Below, piece by piece: positions 1 through 10,248 of a stretch of 64,000 nucleotides of DNA. This stretch comes from Billgrantia bachuensis. Its GTDB lineage: Bacteria > Pseudomonadota > Gammaproteobacteria > Pseudomonadales > Halomonadaceae. Where the stretch lies: NCBI RefSeq assembly GCF_011742165.1, contig NZ_JAAQTO010000004.1, positions 1 to 64,000 on the forward strand, read 5' to 3'. The stretch's first letter is position 1; every line of letters starts with the position of its first letter. A program made the position numbers and the translations under genes. The notes under the pieces were generated by a model. It saw nothing but the letters and a program-made list of their open reading frames with translations, did no database searches and had not been told where the DNA came from.

Positions 1-34
1 CAGGGACGCAAGCCGACACCACAAGGATCGTTTC

Positions 35-1399
35 ATGCCCGACACCATCTCCGCCACCATCTCGCCCCTGCGAAGCCTGGAAGTGCTCTCGCAGCACGAG
101 GTCAACCGCCTGCGCGACACCTCCAAGGCCGGCCTGCATGACCTGCTGCGGCGCTGCTCTCTCGCCGTACTCAGCTCTGGCAGCATGACCGACGACAGCC
201 TGGTGCTGATGGAGACCTATCACGACTTCGATATCGAGGTCATCCAGCAGGACCGCGGCATACGTCTCAAGGTGACGAATGCCCCTGCCGAGGCCTTCGT
301 CGATGGCAAGATGATTCGTGGTATTCGCGAGCACCTCTCCTCGGTGCTGCGCGACATCATCTACGTCTACAACGAGATTCAGCAGCACCAGCGGTTCGAC
401 CTCACCACGGGTGAAGGCACCACCAATGCGGTATTCCATATCTTGCGCAAGGCCGGCACCCTGAAGCCCGGACGCGATCCTGGCATCGTGGTGTGCTGGG
501 GCGGTCACTCGATCACCCGCGAGGAGTACGAGTACACCAAGGACGTCGGCTATCAGCTCGGCCTGCGCGAGCTGGACATCTGTACCGGCTGCGGCCCCGG
601 CGCCATGAAGGGGCCGATGAAGGGCGCCAACCTGGCGCATGCCAAGCAGCGTATCGGCGATGGCCGCTACCTGGGCATTTCCGAACCCGGCATCATCGCC
701 GCCGAAGCGCCCAACCCGCTAGTCAACGAGCTGGTGGTGATGCCCGACATCGAGAAGCGCCTGGAGGCCTTCGTGCGCCTCGGTCACGGTATCGTGGTCT
801 TCCCCGGCGGCGTTGGCACGGCCGAGGAGATCCTGTACCTGCTGGGTATCCTGCTCCACCCGGACAACCACGACATGACACTGCCGGTCATCTTCACCGG
901 CCCGGCCAATTCGGCTGATTACTTCCAGCGCATCGACGAGTTCCTGGTCTATACCCTGGGCGAGGCGGTACGCGACAAGTATCGCATCATCGTCGACGAT
1001 CCCGTCGAGGTCGCTCGCACCATGCGTCAGGGCATCGACAGCGTCACCGAATTCCGCCGTGTCCAGCAGGACGCCTTCCACTACAACTGGCGGCTGACCA
1101 TCGCCCGCGATTTTCAGGAAACCTTCGAACCTACCCACGCAGCGATGGCTGGCCTGGCATTGCACCGCAACCAGCCGGTCCATGAGTTGGCGGCCAACCT
1201 GCGCCGTGCGTTCTCGGGAATCGTAGCCGGCAACGTGAAGGAGCATGGGCTGCGTGCCATCGAGGCCCATGGCCCCTTCAAACTGCACGCCGAGTCGGAG
1301 CTGATGCGCCGCCTGGATGACCTGCTTGGCTCCTTCGTAGCCCAGGGCCGCATGAAGCTGCCGGGGCGCGAGTACGAGCCCTGCTACCGACTGGTGTGA
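35..1399 (+). CDS. ppnN: Pyrimidine/purine nucleotide 5'-monophosphate nucleosidase
   Basis: This 454-residue protein is a full-length member of the PpnN (YgdH) family, which hydrolyses nucleoside 5'-monophosphates to a free base and ribose 5-phosphate in the cytoplasm. The Rossmann-like LOG core begins near residue 152 (CWGGHSI). The family signature PGGVGTAEE lies at residues 257-265, where the glycines and glutamates form the nucleotide and catalytic site. The length matches the E. coli protein (454 residues). It is monocistronic; the convergent gene downstream begins 53 bases after its stop. The ATG is preceded by AAGGA. Confidence 0.93.
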   Translation: MPDTISATISPLRSLEVLSQHEVNRLRDTSKAGLHDLLRRCSLAVLSSGSMTDDSLVLMETYHDFDIEVIQQDRGIRLKVTNAPAEAFVDGKMIRGIREHLSSVLRDIIYVYNEIQQHQRFDLTTGEGTTNAVFHILRKAGTLKPGRDPGIVVCWGGHSITREEYEYTKDVGYQLGLRELDICTGCGPGAMKGPMKGANLAHAKQRIGDGRYLGISEPGIIAAEAPNPLVNELVVMPDIEKRLEAFVRLGHGIVVFPGGVGTAEEILYLLGILLHPDNHDMTLPVIFTGPANSADYFQRIDEFLVYTLGEAVRDKYRIIVDDPVEVARTMRQGIDSVTEFRRVQQDAFHYNWRLTIARDFQETFEPTHAAMAGLALHRNQPVHELAANLRRAFSGIVAGNVKEHGLRAIEAHGPFKLHAESELMRRLDDLLGSFVAQGRMKLPGREYEPCYRLV

Positions 1400-1452
1400 A
1401 AAAGATACCCGCTAACAGCAAAAGCGCCGGGCGCAACAGCACCCGGCGTAGG

Positions 1453-1827
1453 TCAAGCCGACTGGCTGACGGGACGCCACCATAGCCACAAGGCATGCAG
1501 CAGCAATCCAAGAGTGGCACCATGCGCGATCAGCAGCTGCCAACTGATCCAGGCGGTGAATAGCGCATGCCACAGTCCCATCAGTGCCAGCCCGGCCACT
1601 AGCGACACTGCCAGTCGCTTGCCCAGCCGGGGCAGCCGGGCACGCTCCCTGCCTTCCAGCATGCGCCAGTTCACGGCCGCCACGACCGCCACCACCGCAA
1701 TGGCAATGACGATCAAGGTCAGGCGGTTCTGGTGCCCGCCGGCGAGATAGCGCGGCACGGTGGCAAACATCAGCACCAGCAGGCCCGCCATCAGGCTCAG
1801 CCGTTCCGCCGTCGGCGCGGCATTCAT
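1453..1827 (-). CDS. Small integral membrane protein, unrecognised
   Basis: This 124-residue protein starts at the ATG at 1827, one base after the stop of the upstream flavodoxin gene, which suggests translational coupling. It has about four hydrophobic segments (roughly residues 12-28, 36-53, 74-92 and 97-117) separated by a basic loop of Arg and Lys residues near position 60-70. No family was recognised and no catalytic motif is visible. The tight coupling suggests it is co-expressed with the flavodoxin. A longer reading of this frame runs back through the flavodoxin gene and is not believed. Confidence 0.7.
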   Translation of the reverse strand: MNAAPTAERLSLMAGLLVLMFATVPRYLAGGHQNRLTLIVIAIAVVAVVAAVNWRMLEGRERARLPRLGKRLAVSLVAGLALMGLWHALFTAWISWQLLIAHGATLGLLLHALWLWWRPVSQSA

Positions 1828-1828
1828 C

Positions 1829-2293
1829 TCAGGCCACCTTGAGCTGCTGGGTTTCGATCCACTCCTCGGCCCAGGGCAGCGCCGCGTCATCGGCCATGAA
1901 AGTTTCCATGGCGTCGACCTCCAGGCGCTCTCCCAGGCGAGTGGCACCCAGCCCCTCGAGCATCTCATCGAGGCGGCGCCCGGCGCCACAGAAGGTGTCG
2001 CCATAGGAGCTATCGCCCAGGGCGATAACGCCGTAGCGCAGTCCCACCAGCGATGGACTCTGCTCGTCGAGCGCGCGCGCGAGGGGCACGAAGTTGCCGG
2101 GAAAATCGCCGCTACCGGTCGTGGAGACACAGAACAGCGCCAAGTCGGGCCGCTCCTCGGTCAAGTCCTCGAGCGTCGACTGTTCGAGAATGGCGGTATC
2201 GTAGCCGGCCGCTTCGAACAGCGGAGCGACCTGTTCGGCGACATCGAGCGCACCGCCATACATGGTTCCTACGAAGATCTTCAACATTGGCAT
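1829..2293 (-). CDS. Flavodoxin (MioC-like)
   Basis: The protein has 154 residues and the standard flavodoxin fold pattern. It has an N-terminal FMN phosphate loop (VGTMYGGALDVAEQV, residues 8-22; the usual T-x-T/S-G-x-x loop in a MioC-like form). It also has the FMN isoalloxazine loops at CVSTTGSGDFPGN (about 55-67) and GDSSYGDTFCGAG (about 93-105). Short-chain flavodoxins of this kind carry electrons to reductases or radical enzymes. It is first in a two-gene unit with a small membrane protein. Start codons at 2293 and 2287 are both possible and neither has a strong ribosome site. Confidence 0.85.
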   Translation of the reverse strand: MPMLKIFVGTMYGGALDVAEQVAPLFEAAGYDTAILEQSTLEDLTEERPDLALFCVSTTGSGDFPGNFVPLARALDEQSPSLVGLRYGVIALGDSSYGDTFCGAGRRLDEMLEGLGATRLGERLEVDAMETFMADDAALPWAEEWIETQQLKVA

Positions 2294-2448
2294 GTCGGGG
2301 CTAAACCTGAACTATTCAACGAGATAATACCACGGCGCAGGCCACTGACGCAGTTCGACAGCCAGCCTCGCCGCTCGGCGACGAGGTGTCGCATGCAGCT
2401 CGGGGCATGCCCGAGTATAATAGTCGGCCTTTCGTTCGAGGAGGCGAC

Positions 2449-2664
2449 ATGCTGCAGACGCAGACATTCGAAGCCTGGATCACCCCCCTGCTCATCGGCG
2501 GGCTGATCCTCTTCATGAGCTTCATTATCTGGGACCTGGCCAAGAAATCCCAGGCCGGCCGCTTTGGCACCATCATGCTCTTCGTAGTGCTCGGAGCGGG
2601 CATGATGGGCTACATCCTCAAGGTGGTCGTCACCTGGTTGATGGAGAGTGGCGGGGGCGTGTAG
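2449..2664 (+). CDS. DUF2788 family small membrane protein
   Basis: The protein has 71 residues and starts at the ATG at 2449, behind a strong GAGGAGG-type ribosome site; an upstream in-frame ATG at 2386 has none. Two hydrophobic helices (residues 10-27 and 41-60) flank a short basic loop (DLAKKSQAGRFG). This is the pattern of DUF2788, a family of unknown function common in Pseudomonas and Halomonas, where it is often found near ihfA or the flavodoxin. It stands alone on the plus strand. Confidence 0.8.
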   Translation: MLQTQTFEAWITPLLIGGLILFMSFIIWDLAKKSQAGRFGTIMLFVVLGAGMMGYILKVVVTWLMESGGGV

Positions 2665-2666
2665 TA

Positions 2667-2696
2667 CGCAGGATACCCCCTTGGAGGCATCCTGCG
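2667..2696. terminator. Hairpin between convergent genes
   Basis: An 8-bp perfect stem (CGCAGGAT / ATCCTGCG) with a 14-base loop lies just after the DUF2788 stop and before the convergent ihfA stop. No T run follows on either strand, so a terminator role is inferred from position only. Confidence 0.4.
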
Positions 2697-2733
2697 CCGA
2701 CAGTGAGTCGCGAAACCTGGTTAGGCGCGAGCC

Positions 2734-3039
2734 TTAGCTAGGCGCCGAACCTTCGTAGCGCTCCACCTGGCTCTTGAGCTTCTGACCCGGGCGGAAAGTC
2801 ACGACACGACGTGCCGAGATGGGGATCTCCTCGCCGGTCTTCGGGTTTCGCCCGGGGCGCTCACGCTTGTCGCGCAGGTCGAAATTGCCGAACCCCGACA
2901 GTTTCACCTGTTCGTTCTCGCGCAGGCACGCCCTGATCTCCTCGAAGAAAGCCTCTACCATGGCCTTGGCTTCACGCTTGGTCAGACCCAACTCGGCGTG
3001 AAGATGTTCGGCCAGTTCCGCCTTGGTCAACGCTCCCAT
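2734..3039 (-). CDS. ihfA: Integration host factor alpha subunit
   Basis: The 101-residue protein is a typical IHF alpha chain. It forms a heterodimer with IHF beta that bends DNA by about 160 degrees and assists transcription, recombination and replication. The DNA-intercalating arm signature [12 protein letters not shown] and the conserved GFGNF core are present, and the sequence opens with the family's [13 protein letters not shown]. It is the last gene of the pheS-pheT-ihfA group, the same order as in E. coli, and begins 64 bases after the pheT stop. Confidence 0.95.
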   Translation of the reverse strand: MGALTKAELAEHLHAELGLTKREAKAMVEAFFEEIRACLRENEQVKLSGFGNFDLRDKRERPGRNPKTGEEIPISARRVVTFRPGQKLKSQVERYEGSAPS

Positions 3040-3103
3040 GTCCCCTCCTCAGAGTGGCGGTCCAGCCCGCCGCCTGCACGGCTTCCGGCGATCCTTCGCG
3101 CGT

Positions 3104-5485
3104 TCATCCGCGCAGCTCGGCTCCCAGATGCTGATGCAATTCGACGACGATGGCATCGACCAACTGATTGATTTCCTCGTCATTCAGCGTGCGCGAAGGA
3201 TGCTGCCAGGTCAAGCCCAAGGCAACACTCTTGCTGCCCTCGGGCACCCCTTTGCCCTGATAGACGTCGAACAACCTCAGCTCCTGCAACCACTCACCCG
3301 CCTGATTGCGCACGCAATCCAGCAGCGCCTGTACGGGGCGATCTTCCTCGAGCAGGAAGGCCAGGTCCCGGCGCACTTCCGGGTAACGCGACAACGGCTC
3401 GAAGCTGGGCAAGCTGCCGTGGGTCAGCGCGTCCTGGCGCACCTCGAACAGGAACACCTCGACCTTGAGCCCCAACTCGGCCTTGACCCCAGGATGCAGC
3501 GCTCCGATCCAGCCCACCGGTTCGCCGCGGAAGATGATTCGCGCACTCTGTCCCGGATGCAGAGCAGGATGCTCGCCGGGCTCGAAGCGCCAGGCCCCCT
3601 CCTCGCCGCCGAGCGCCATCAGGCTCTCGAGATCACCCTTGAGGTCGAAGAAATCGACCTTCTCGCGACCACCGGACCAGCCTTCGGGGAAGCGTTCGCC
3701 GCAGGCCAATGCCCCGACCATGGGCGTCTGTTCCAGCTCGTCCAGGTCGCCGCGGAAGATCAGCCCCGTTTCGAACAGGCGTACACGGGTCTGCTGACGG
3801 TTGAGGTTGTACTCGAGCGCCCGCACCAGCCCCGGGAACAGACTCGCCCGCATCACCGCGAGGTCGCTGGAGATGGGATTGGCCAGCCGCGGCGATACCG
3901 CGTCCGGCAGCAGTACCTGCTGCAGCTCGGGGGCAACGAAGCTGTAAGTGACGGCCTCCTGATAGCCGCGCGCCACCATCTGGTGACGCAATCGTGCCAG
4001 GGGCGTACGCGCCTCATGATCGGGGCGCAGTGCCAGACGCGCCGCCGGGCGACGCACCGGCAAGCGATTGTAGCCGTGTATGCGCGCCACCTCCTCGATC
4101 AAATCCTCCTCGATGGCGATATCGAAACGCCAGCTCGGCACCTGCGCCTGCCAACCGGCCTCAGCGGCACGAATCCGCATGCCCAGCCGCTCGAGAATCT
4201 CCTGCACCTCCTCGCCGGGCAGTGTCTTGCACAGTGCCTGCTCCAGCCGTTCGGCACGCAGGGTGACTTCGCGCTCGCCCGGCAGGTGCGCCGCGCTTGC
4301 CGCCTCTACCAGCGGCCCCGGCTCGCCGCCGGTGATCTGCAGCAGAAGTGCCGTGGCACGCTCCACCGCATCGCGGGTGAGCTGCGGGTCGACACCGCGC
4401 TCGAAGCGATGGGATGCATCGGTATGCAGGCCATAGGAGCGAGCCTGGCCTGCCACCGCCAGCGGAGAGAAGAAGGCTGACTCGAGGAAGATGTCGCGCG
4501 TTGCCGGCCCGACCCCGGAATACTCACCCCCCATCACCCCCGCAATCGCCAGCGGACCGCGCTCGTCGGCGATCACCAGGGTGGAGGCATCCAGGCTGAT
4601 CTCCTGACCGTCGAGCAGGGTCAGTTGTTCGCCCTGGCGTGCCAGCCGTACCACCACCGCACCATGCAGGTTCTCGCGGTCGAAGGCATGCAGCGGCTGG
4701 CCCAGTTCGAGCATCACGTAGTTGGTCACGTCGACCACCGGGTCGATCGAACGAATACCGCTGCGCCGCAAGCGCTCGACCATCCACAGCGGCGTTGTTG
4801 CGGTGACGTCGACGCCCTTGATCAGCCGGCCGATATAACGCGGGCAACGCTCTGCATCTTCGACCCGCACCGGGAAGGTCTCGTTGTGGCTTGGCGCGAC
4901 CGGCTCGATGGCGGGCGGTGTCAACGGCAACCGATTGAGCACGCCGACTTCCCGCGCCAGCCCCTTGAGGCTCAGGCAATCCCCGCGGTTGGGCGTCAGG
5001 TCCACCTCGACGGTATGGTCGTCGAGCCCCATCCAGGCACGAAAGTCCTCGCCGGCCGGAGCATCGGCGGGCAGTACCAGAATACCTCCCGAAGTCTCCT
5101 CGGCCAGTCCCAGTTCGGAAGCAGAGCAGATCATTCCGCGGGATTCCACACCGCGCAGCTTGGCCCGCTTGATCTTGAAGTCGCCGGGCAGCACGGCGCC
5201 TACTCGAGCGAAAGGCACCTTCTGCCCAACCGCCACGTTGGTGGCGCCGCACACGACCTGCACCGTCTCGCCGCTGCCATCGACCACCTGGCATACGTTC
5301 AGCTTGTCGGCGTCGGGATGCTGCTGCTTGTCGACGACCTCGGCTACCACGACGCCGCTGAAGTCCGCGGCAACGGGCTCGACGGCATCCACTTCCAGGC
5401 CGGCCATGGTGATCTGGTCGGCCAGCCCCTGTACGCCCAGCTGCGGGGATACCCACTCACGCAGCCACTGTTCGGAAAATTTCAT
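3104..5485 (-). CDS. pheT: Phenylalanine--tRNA ligase beta subunit
   Basis: The protein has 793 residues, against 795 in E. coli. The start is the ATG at 5485 (MKFSEQWLREWV), which has AGGA eight bases upstream; a TTG two codons earlier is less likely. Domains in order are: N-terminal region, tRNA-binding OB fold (about 40-150), B3/B4 editing domain (about 200-400), B5 domain (about 400-475), core, and C-terminal ferredoxin-like anticodon-binding domain. With PheS it forms the alpha2-beta2 enzyme that charges tRNA-Phe. It follows pheS by 61 bases. Confidence 0.97.
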   Translation of the reverse strand: MKFSEQWLREWVSPQLGVQGLADQITMAGLEVDAVEPVAADFSGVVVAEVVDKQQHPDADKLNVCQVVDGSGETVQVVCGATNVAVGQKVPFARVGAVLPGDFKIKRAKLRGVESRGMICSASELGLAEETSGGILVLPADAPAGEDFRAWMGLDDHTVEVDLTPNRGDCLSLKGLAREVGVLNRLPLTPPAIEPVAPSHNETFPVRVEDAERCPRYIGRLIKGVDVTATTPLWMVERLRRSGIRSIDPVVDVTNYVMLELGQPLHAFDRENLHGAVVVRLARQGEQLTLLDGQEISLDASTLVIADERGPLAIAGVMGGEYSGVGPATRDIFLESAFFSPLAVAGQARSYGLHTDASHRFERGVDPQLTRDAVERATALLLQITGGEPGPLVEAASAAHLPGEREVTLRAERLEQALCKTLPGEEVQEILERLGMRIRAAEAGWQAQVPSWRFDIAIEEDLIEEVARIHGYNRLPVRRPAARLALRPDHEARTPLARLRHQMVARGYQEAVTYSFVAPELQQVLLPDAVSPRLANPISSDLAVMRASLFPGLVRALEYNLNRQQTRVRLFETGLIFRGDLDELEQTPMVGALACGERFPEGWSGGREKVDFFDLKGDLESLMALGGEEGAWRFEPGEHPALHPGQSARIIFRGEPVGWIGALHPGVKAELGLKVEVFLFEVRQDALTHGSLPSFEPLSRYPEVRRDLAFLLEEDRPVQALLDCVRNQAGEWLQELRLFDVYQGKGVPEGSKSVALGLTWQHPSRTLNDEEINQLVDAIVVELHQHLGAELRG

Positions 5486-5546
5486 GGTCAATCCTGTGTT
5501 CGGCCGAAATTCATGTCACGCCATCCGGGCTCGTGCGAAGCTCGAA

Positions 5547-6605
<1,059 letters not shown>

Positions 6606-6694
6606 TCAGTGGCGCGTGGCAGCAATCGCCGTTAGCAATTGCTGACGTCGCGCCAGCGACGGCCCGTAGGGTGGCCGCCATGGACGGTGCCCCT

Positions 6695-6729
6695 AAAAAA
6701 ACAGGGGAAGAGCGGCTGCTCTTCCCCTG
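6695..6729 (-). terminator. Rho-independent terminator after rplT, before pheS
   Basis: On the minus strand there is a perfect 12-bp GC-rich stem (6702-6713 with 6718-6729) closed by a 4-base loop and followed directly by seven Ts (6695-6701). A second 12-bp hairpin with one mismatch lies just before it at 6747-6772. The pair could simply end the infC-rpmI-rplT transcript or act as an attenuator for pheST. Confidence 0.88.
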
Positions 6730-6790
6730 CGACGGTCTGGCATCGTGACGGACCGGCCTGGGCCGGCCCGTCGCCATCGGCCGATGTCAC

Positions 6791-7144
6791 TTACTGGGCA
6801 GCCTTGGCCTTCTCGACGATGGCGGCAAAGGCAGCCTTCTCGTGAACGGCCAGGTCGGCCAGCACCTTGCGGTCGATCTCGATGCCGGCCTTCTTCAGGC
6901 CACCGACGAAGCGGCTGTAGGACAGGCCGTGCTGGCGGGCACCGGCGTTGATACGCTGGATCCACAGGGCGCGGAACTGACGCTTGCGCTGGCGACGGTC
7001 ACGGTAGGCGTACTGACCGGCCTTGATGACGGCTTGCTTGGCTACGCGGAAGACGCGCGAACGCGCACCGTAGTAGCCCTTGGCCAGCTTGAGAACTTTC
7101 TTGTGACGACGACGAGCGACGACACCACGCTTGACACGAGTCAT
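6791..7144 (-). CDS. rplT: 50S ribosomal protein L20
   Basis: The 117-residue, strongly basic protein matches L20 along its length (E. coli 118). It opens with [15 protein letters not shown] and has the typical helical tail. L20 binds 23S rRNA early in assembly of the large subunit and, in E. coli, represses its own operon. It lies in the conserved infC-rpmI-rplT cluster, with AGGAGA ahead of its ATG. Confidence 0.97.
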   Translation of the reverse strand: MTRVKRGVVARRRHKKVLKLAKGYYGARSRVFRVAKQAVIKAGQYAYRDRRQRKRQFRALWIQRINAGARQHGLSYSRFVGGLKKAGIEIDRKVLADLAVHEKAAFAAIVEKAKAAQ

Positions 7145-7181
7145 GGCTTTCTCCTGACGTTAAAGTGGGGCAACCAAAGGC

Positions 7182-7376
7182 TTAAAGATTCGGCAGCATG
7201 CGCTGGATCAGTGCCTTGTCGGCGTCGTGAATCTGCTTCATACCGCGCAGTTGACGCTTCCGCTTGGTCGACTTCTTGGTCAGGATGTGGCTACGGAACG
7301 ACTGCTTGTGCTTGAAGCCGTTGGCCGTCTTCTTGAAGCGCTTGGCAGCGCCGCTGTTGCTCTTGATTTTCGGCAT
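7182..7376 (-). CDS. rpmI: 50S ribosomal protein L35
   Basis: The 64-residue basic protein has the standard L35 sequence pattern: [15 protein letters not shown] at the start and the [19 protein letters not shown] core. It is a structural component of the large ribosomal subunit. It lies between infC and rplT, 37 bases before rplT, as in most bacteria. Confidence 0.97.
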   Translation of the reverse strand: MPKIKSNSGAAKRFKKTANGFKHKQSFRSHILTKKSTKRKRQLRGMKQIHDADKALIQRMLPNL

Positions 7377-7460
7377 GAGAATAACTCCGCTCGAGATTTT
7401 TCAGAAAACCCGGGGCCGGTGGGCGGCTCGCGCCGACCACCCGTTTGGCTGGCCTTCGGA

Positions 7461-8000
7461 TCACTTCTTCTTGGGGGCAATGATCATGATCATCTGGCGC
7501 CCTTCCATCTTGGGGAAGGCCTCCACGGTCCCGATGTCCTCGAGATCCGCGGCAATCCGCTCCATCAGCTTGCGGCCGATGTCCTGGTGCGCCATTTCAC
7601 GGCCACGAAAACGCAGCGTGACCTTGCCCTTGTCGCCACCTTCGAGGAAACGAATCAGGTTCTTCAGCTTGACCTGGTAGTCGCCCTCGTCGGTGCCAGG
7701 CCGGAATTTGACTTCCTTGACCTGAATCTGCTTCGTCTTCTTCTTCTGAGCTGACTTCTGTTTCTTCTGCTCGAAGACGAACTTGCCGTAATCCATGATC
7801 TTGCAGACGATCGGATCGGCATTGGAAATCTGGACGAGGTCAAGACCGGCCGCTTCGGCACGCTCGAGCGCTTCGCTGGTGGGCACTACGCCCAGCTGCT
7901 CGCCGTCGCTGTCGATCAGGCGAACCTGATCCTCGGTTATCCGCTCGTTCATAGGGGGGCGCTTGTCCTGTGGACGTGCGCGCTGGCTGCTTCGCTTGAT
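7461..8000 (-). CDS. infC: Translation initiation factor IF-3, ATC start codon
   Basis: IF-3 prevents premature subunit joining and proofreads start codons. The first ATG (7952) gives only 163 residues and cuts off the N-terminal tail. Reading upstream in frame, an ATC at 8000-7998 begins (I)[19 protein letters not shown], preceded by GGAG seven bases away. That start gives 179 residues against 180 in E. coli. IF-3 genes are known for AUU or other non-AUG starts, which IF-3 itself discriminates against, giving self-repression. I therefore place the start at the ATC. The N domain (about 20-85), linker and C domain (about 95-179) are intact. Confidence 0.93.
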   Translation of the reverse strand: MKRSSQRARPQDKRPPMNERITEDQVRLIDSDGEQLGVVPTSEALERAEAAGLDLVQISNADPIVCKIMDYGKFVFEQKKQKSAQKKKTKQIQVKEVKFRPGTDEGDYQVKLKNLIRFLEGGDKGKVTLRFRGREMAHQDIGRKLMERIAADLEDIGTVEAFPKMEGRQMIMIIAPKKK

Positions 8001-8061
8001 CGTTCCGTCTCCGTTCCGGTAATTGACGATGTCGTTACCAACCTGTCTTTACCAACCTATG

Positions 8062-9960
8062 CTACCACCCTTCGGCCCGAATCCGCTCAATGAAGGCATC
8101 AACGGTCATGGTACCAAGGTCTTCGCCGGTGCGCGTGCGCACGGCAACCGAGTCGGCTTCGACTTCCTTATCTCCTACCACCAGAAGATAGGGAACCTTC
8201 TGCAACGTATGTTCGCGGATTTTAAAGCCGATCTTCTCGTTCCTCAAGTCCGCCTTGACGCGAAGGCCAATTTTCTGCAAGCGACGCTCGAGATCGTGAG
8301 CGTAATCGCGCTGCGAATCGGTGATGGTCATCACCACGGCCTGCTCCGGTGCCAGCCACAGCGGCATGGCCCCGGCATAGTGCTCGATCAAAATACCGAT
8401 GAAGCGCTCCATCGACCCCACGATGGCGCGATGCAGCATGACGGGAGGCCTGCGGTCCCCCTCCTCGGTCACGTATTGAGCACCAAGGCGCGTCGGCATC
8501 ATGAAGTCGACCTGCATGGTGCCGACCTGCCACTCGCGCCCGAGGCAGTCCTTCATGTGATACTCGATCTTGGGGCCGTAGAAAGCCCCTTCGCCGGGCA
8601 GCTCTTCCCACTCCACCTCGCAGGCCGAAAGAGCCCCACGCAGTGCCGCTTCGGCGCGATCCCAGACGTCGTCGCCACCCAGGCGCTTCTCGGGACGCAG
8701 GGCGATCTTGACCGCAATGTCCTCGAAGCCGAAATCGCGATAGACCTTGAGCGCCTGGCGGTGGAAAGCCGTCACCTCCGGCTCGACCTGGGCTTCGGTG
8801 CAGAACACGTGGCCGTCATCCTGGGTGAAGGCGCGCACGCGCATGATGCCATGCAGTGCACCCGACGGCTCGTTGCGGTGACAGCCGCCGAACTCGCCAT
8901 AGCGTACCGGCAGCTCGCGATAGCTGCGCAGCCCGGAATTGAAGACCTGGACGTGCCCCGGGCAGTTCATCGGCTTGAGCGCATACTCACGCTTCTCCGA
9001 CTCGGTGAAGAACATGTTCTCGGCGTAGTTGTCCCAGTGGCCCGACTTCTTCCACAGCGAGACGTCCATGATCTGCGGGCAGCGGATCTCCTGATAGCCG
9101 CCCTCGCGGTAGACGTTGCGCATGTACTGCTCGACGACCTGCCACAGCGTCCAGCCCTTGGGGTGCCAGAACACCATACCTGGCGCCTCTTCCTGCATGT
9201 GGAAGTAGTCGAGCTTGCGCGCCAGCTTGCGGTGGTCGCGCTTCTCGGCTTCCTCTAGGCGCTGCAGGTAGGCCTTGAGCTGCTTCTTGTCGCCCCAGGC
9301 AGTGCCGTAGATACGGGTCAGCATCGGCTTGCTGGCATCGCCACGCCAGTACGCGCCGGCCAGCTTTGTCAGCTTGAACGCCTTCAAGTGCCGCGTATTG
9401 GGCACGTGGGGCCCCCGGCACATGTCGGTATATTCTTTATGGAAATACAGGCGAATGGTCTCGCCCTCGGGGATGTCGCGAATGATTTCCTGCTTGTAGG
9501 GCTCACCGCGCTCCTCAAAGGTGCGCATCGCATGGTCGCGGTCGACATACTCGCGAATCACGTCGTATTCGCTGTCGATCAGCACTTTCATGCGTTCTTC
9601 GATCGCGGCCAGGTCATCAGGCGTGATGGAGCGGTCGAAGTCGATGTCGTAGTAGAAGCCGTCGTCAATCACCGGGCCGATGGCCATCTTGGCCTCGGGA
9701 TAGAGCTGCTTGACGGCGTGCCCGATCAGGTGGGCACAGGAGTGGCGAATGACCTCCAGTCCCTCTGGGTCGCGGGCCGTGATGATCGCCACATCAGCGT
9801 CATGATCGATAATGTCGGCGGCGTCCACCAGCGCACCGTCGATCTTGCCGGCCACGCAGGCCTTGGCCAGCCCGGGGCCGATGGACTCGGCAAGCTGCAT
9901 TACGCTGAGGGGTTCGTCGAAAGTTCTCTGGCTGCCGTCCGGCAGGGTCACGATGGGCAT
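8062..9960 (-). CDS. thrS: Threonine--tRNA ligase
   Basis: The protein has 632 residues from the ATG at 9960 ([11 protein letters not shown]), which has AAGGA upstream. The same frame stays open further upstream but has no family match there. Domains in order are: TGS (1-60), editing domain with the zinc-like motif [11 protein letters not shown] (about 73-83), class II catalytic core (about 245-530, with CPGHVQVF and the motif 2 region [21 protein letters not shown]), and anticodon-binding domain (about 540-632). It is cytoplasmic. It precedes infC by 61 bases, the same order as in E. coli. Confidence 0.96.
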   Translation of the reverse strand: MPIVTLPDGSQRTFDEPLSVMQLAESIGPGLAKACVAGKIDGALVDAADIIDHDADVAIITARDPEGLEVIRHSCAHLIGHAVKQLYPEAKMAIGPVIDDGFYYDIDFDRSITPDDLAAIEERMKVLIDSEYDVIREYVDRDHAMRTFEERGEPYKQEIIRDIPEGETIRLYFHKEYTDMCRGPHVPNTRHLKAFKLTKLAGAYWRGDASKPMLTRIYGTAWGDKKQLKAYLQRLEEAEKRDHRKLARKLDYFHMQEEAPGMVFWHPKGWTLWQVVEQYMRNVYREGGYQEIRCPQIMDVSLWKKSGHWDNYAENMFFTESEKREYALKPMNCPGHVQVFNSGLRSYRELPVRYGEFGGCHRNEPSGALHGIMRVRAFTQDDGHVFCTEAQVEPEVTAFHRQALKVYRDFGFEDIAVKIALRPEKRLGGDDVWDRAEAALRGALSACEVEWEELPGEGAFYGPKIEYHMKDCLGREWQVGTMQVDFMMPTRLGAQYVTEEGDRRPPVMLHRAIVGSMERFIGILIEHYAGAMPLWLAPEQAVVMTITDSQRDYAHDLERRLQKIGLRVKADLRNEKIGFKIREHTLQKVPYLLVVGDKEVEADSVAVRTRTGEDLGTMTVDAFIERIRAEGW

Positions 9961-10186
9961 CAAAACATCCTTTGCGCAGTGGTGATCCATACCAAAGATC
10001 ACGTGTCGCGGTTGATAGCAGATTAGAAAAAGGTCATCAGTCCGCGAGGTGTGCAGCCCGCCCATTACCCTGGGCGATACGAGTGCCGTGTCAAACGGCC
10101 CCGCTGCACGTCACGGCGGTCGACAAGACTAACAGAATCAGGCCCTCCTGCGCCATGACGAGGCAGGAAGAGATCGTGTAACGCAA

Positions 10187-10210
10187 CAGGGGCACCCGAA
10201 GGTGCCCCTG
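10187..10210 (-). terminator. Hairpin terminator after the OmpA-type lipoprotein gene
   Basis: A perfect 10-bp stem (CAGGGGCACC / GGTGCCCCTG) closes on a UUCG tetraloop when read on the minus strand, an especially stable loop. It lies 39 bases after the stop of the lipoprotein gene. The following tract TTGCGTTA is only moderately T-rich. Confidence 0.65.
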
Positions 10211-10248
10211 CCGAAAGCGTGACCGGACGAAGGTCCGTACCGCTTCGA

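Noticed and set aside
719-1288. Long open frame antisense to ppnN
   Set aside because: It lies fully inside a well-supported gene, has no ribosome site and no family pattern. High GC makes such antisense frames common throughout this window.
3023-4480. 485-codon plus-strand frame antisense to pheT
   Set aside because: pheT is certain on the other strand, and the frame's protein is Gln/Arg/His-rich low-complexity text with no recognisable domain.
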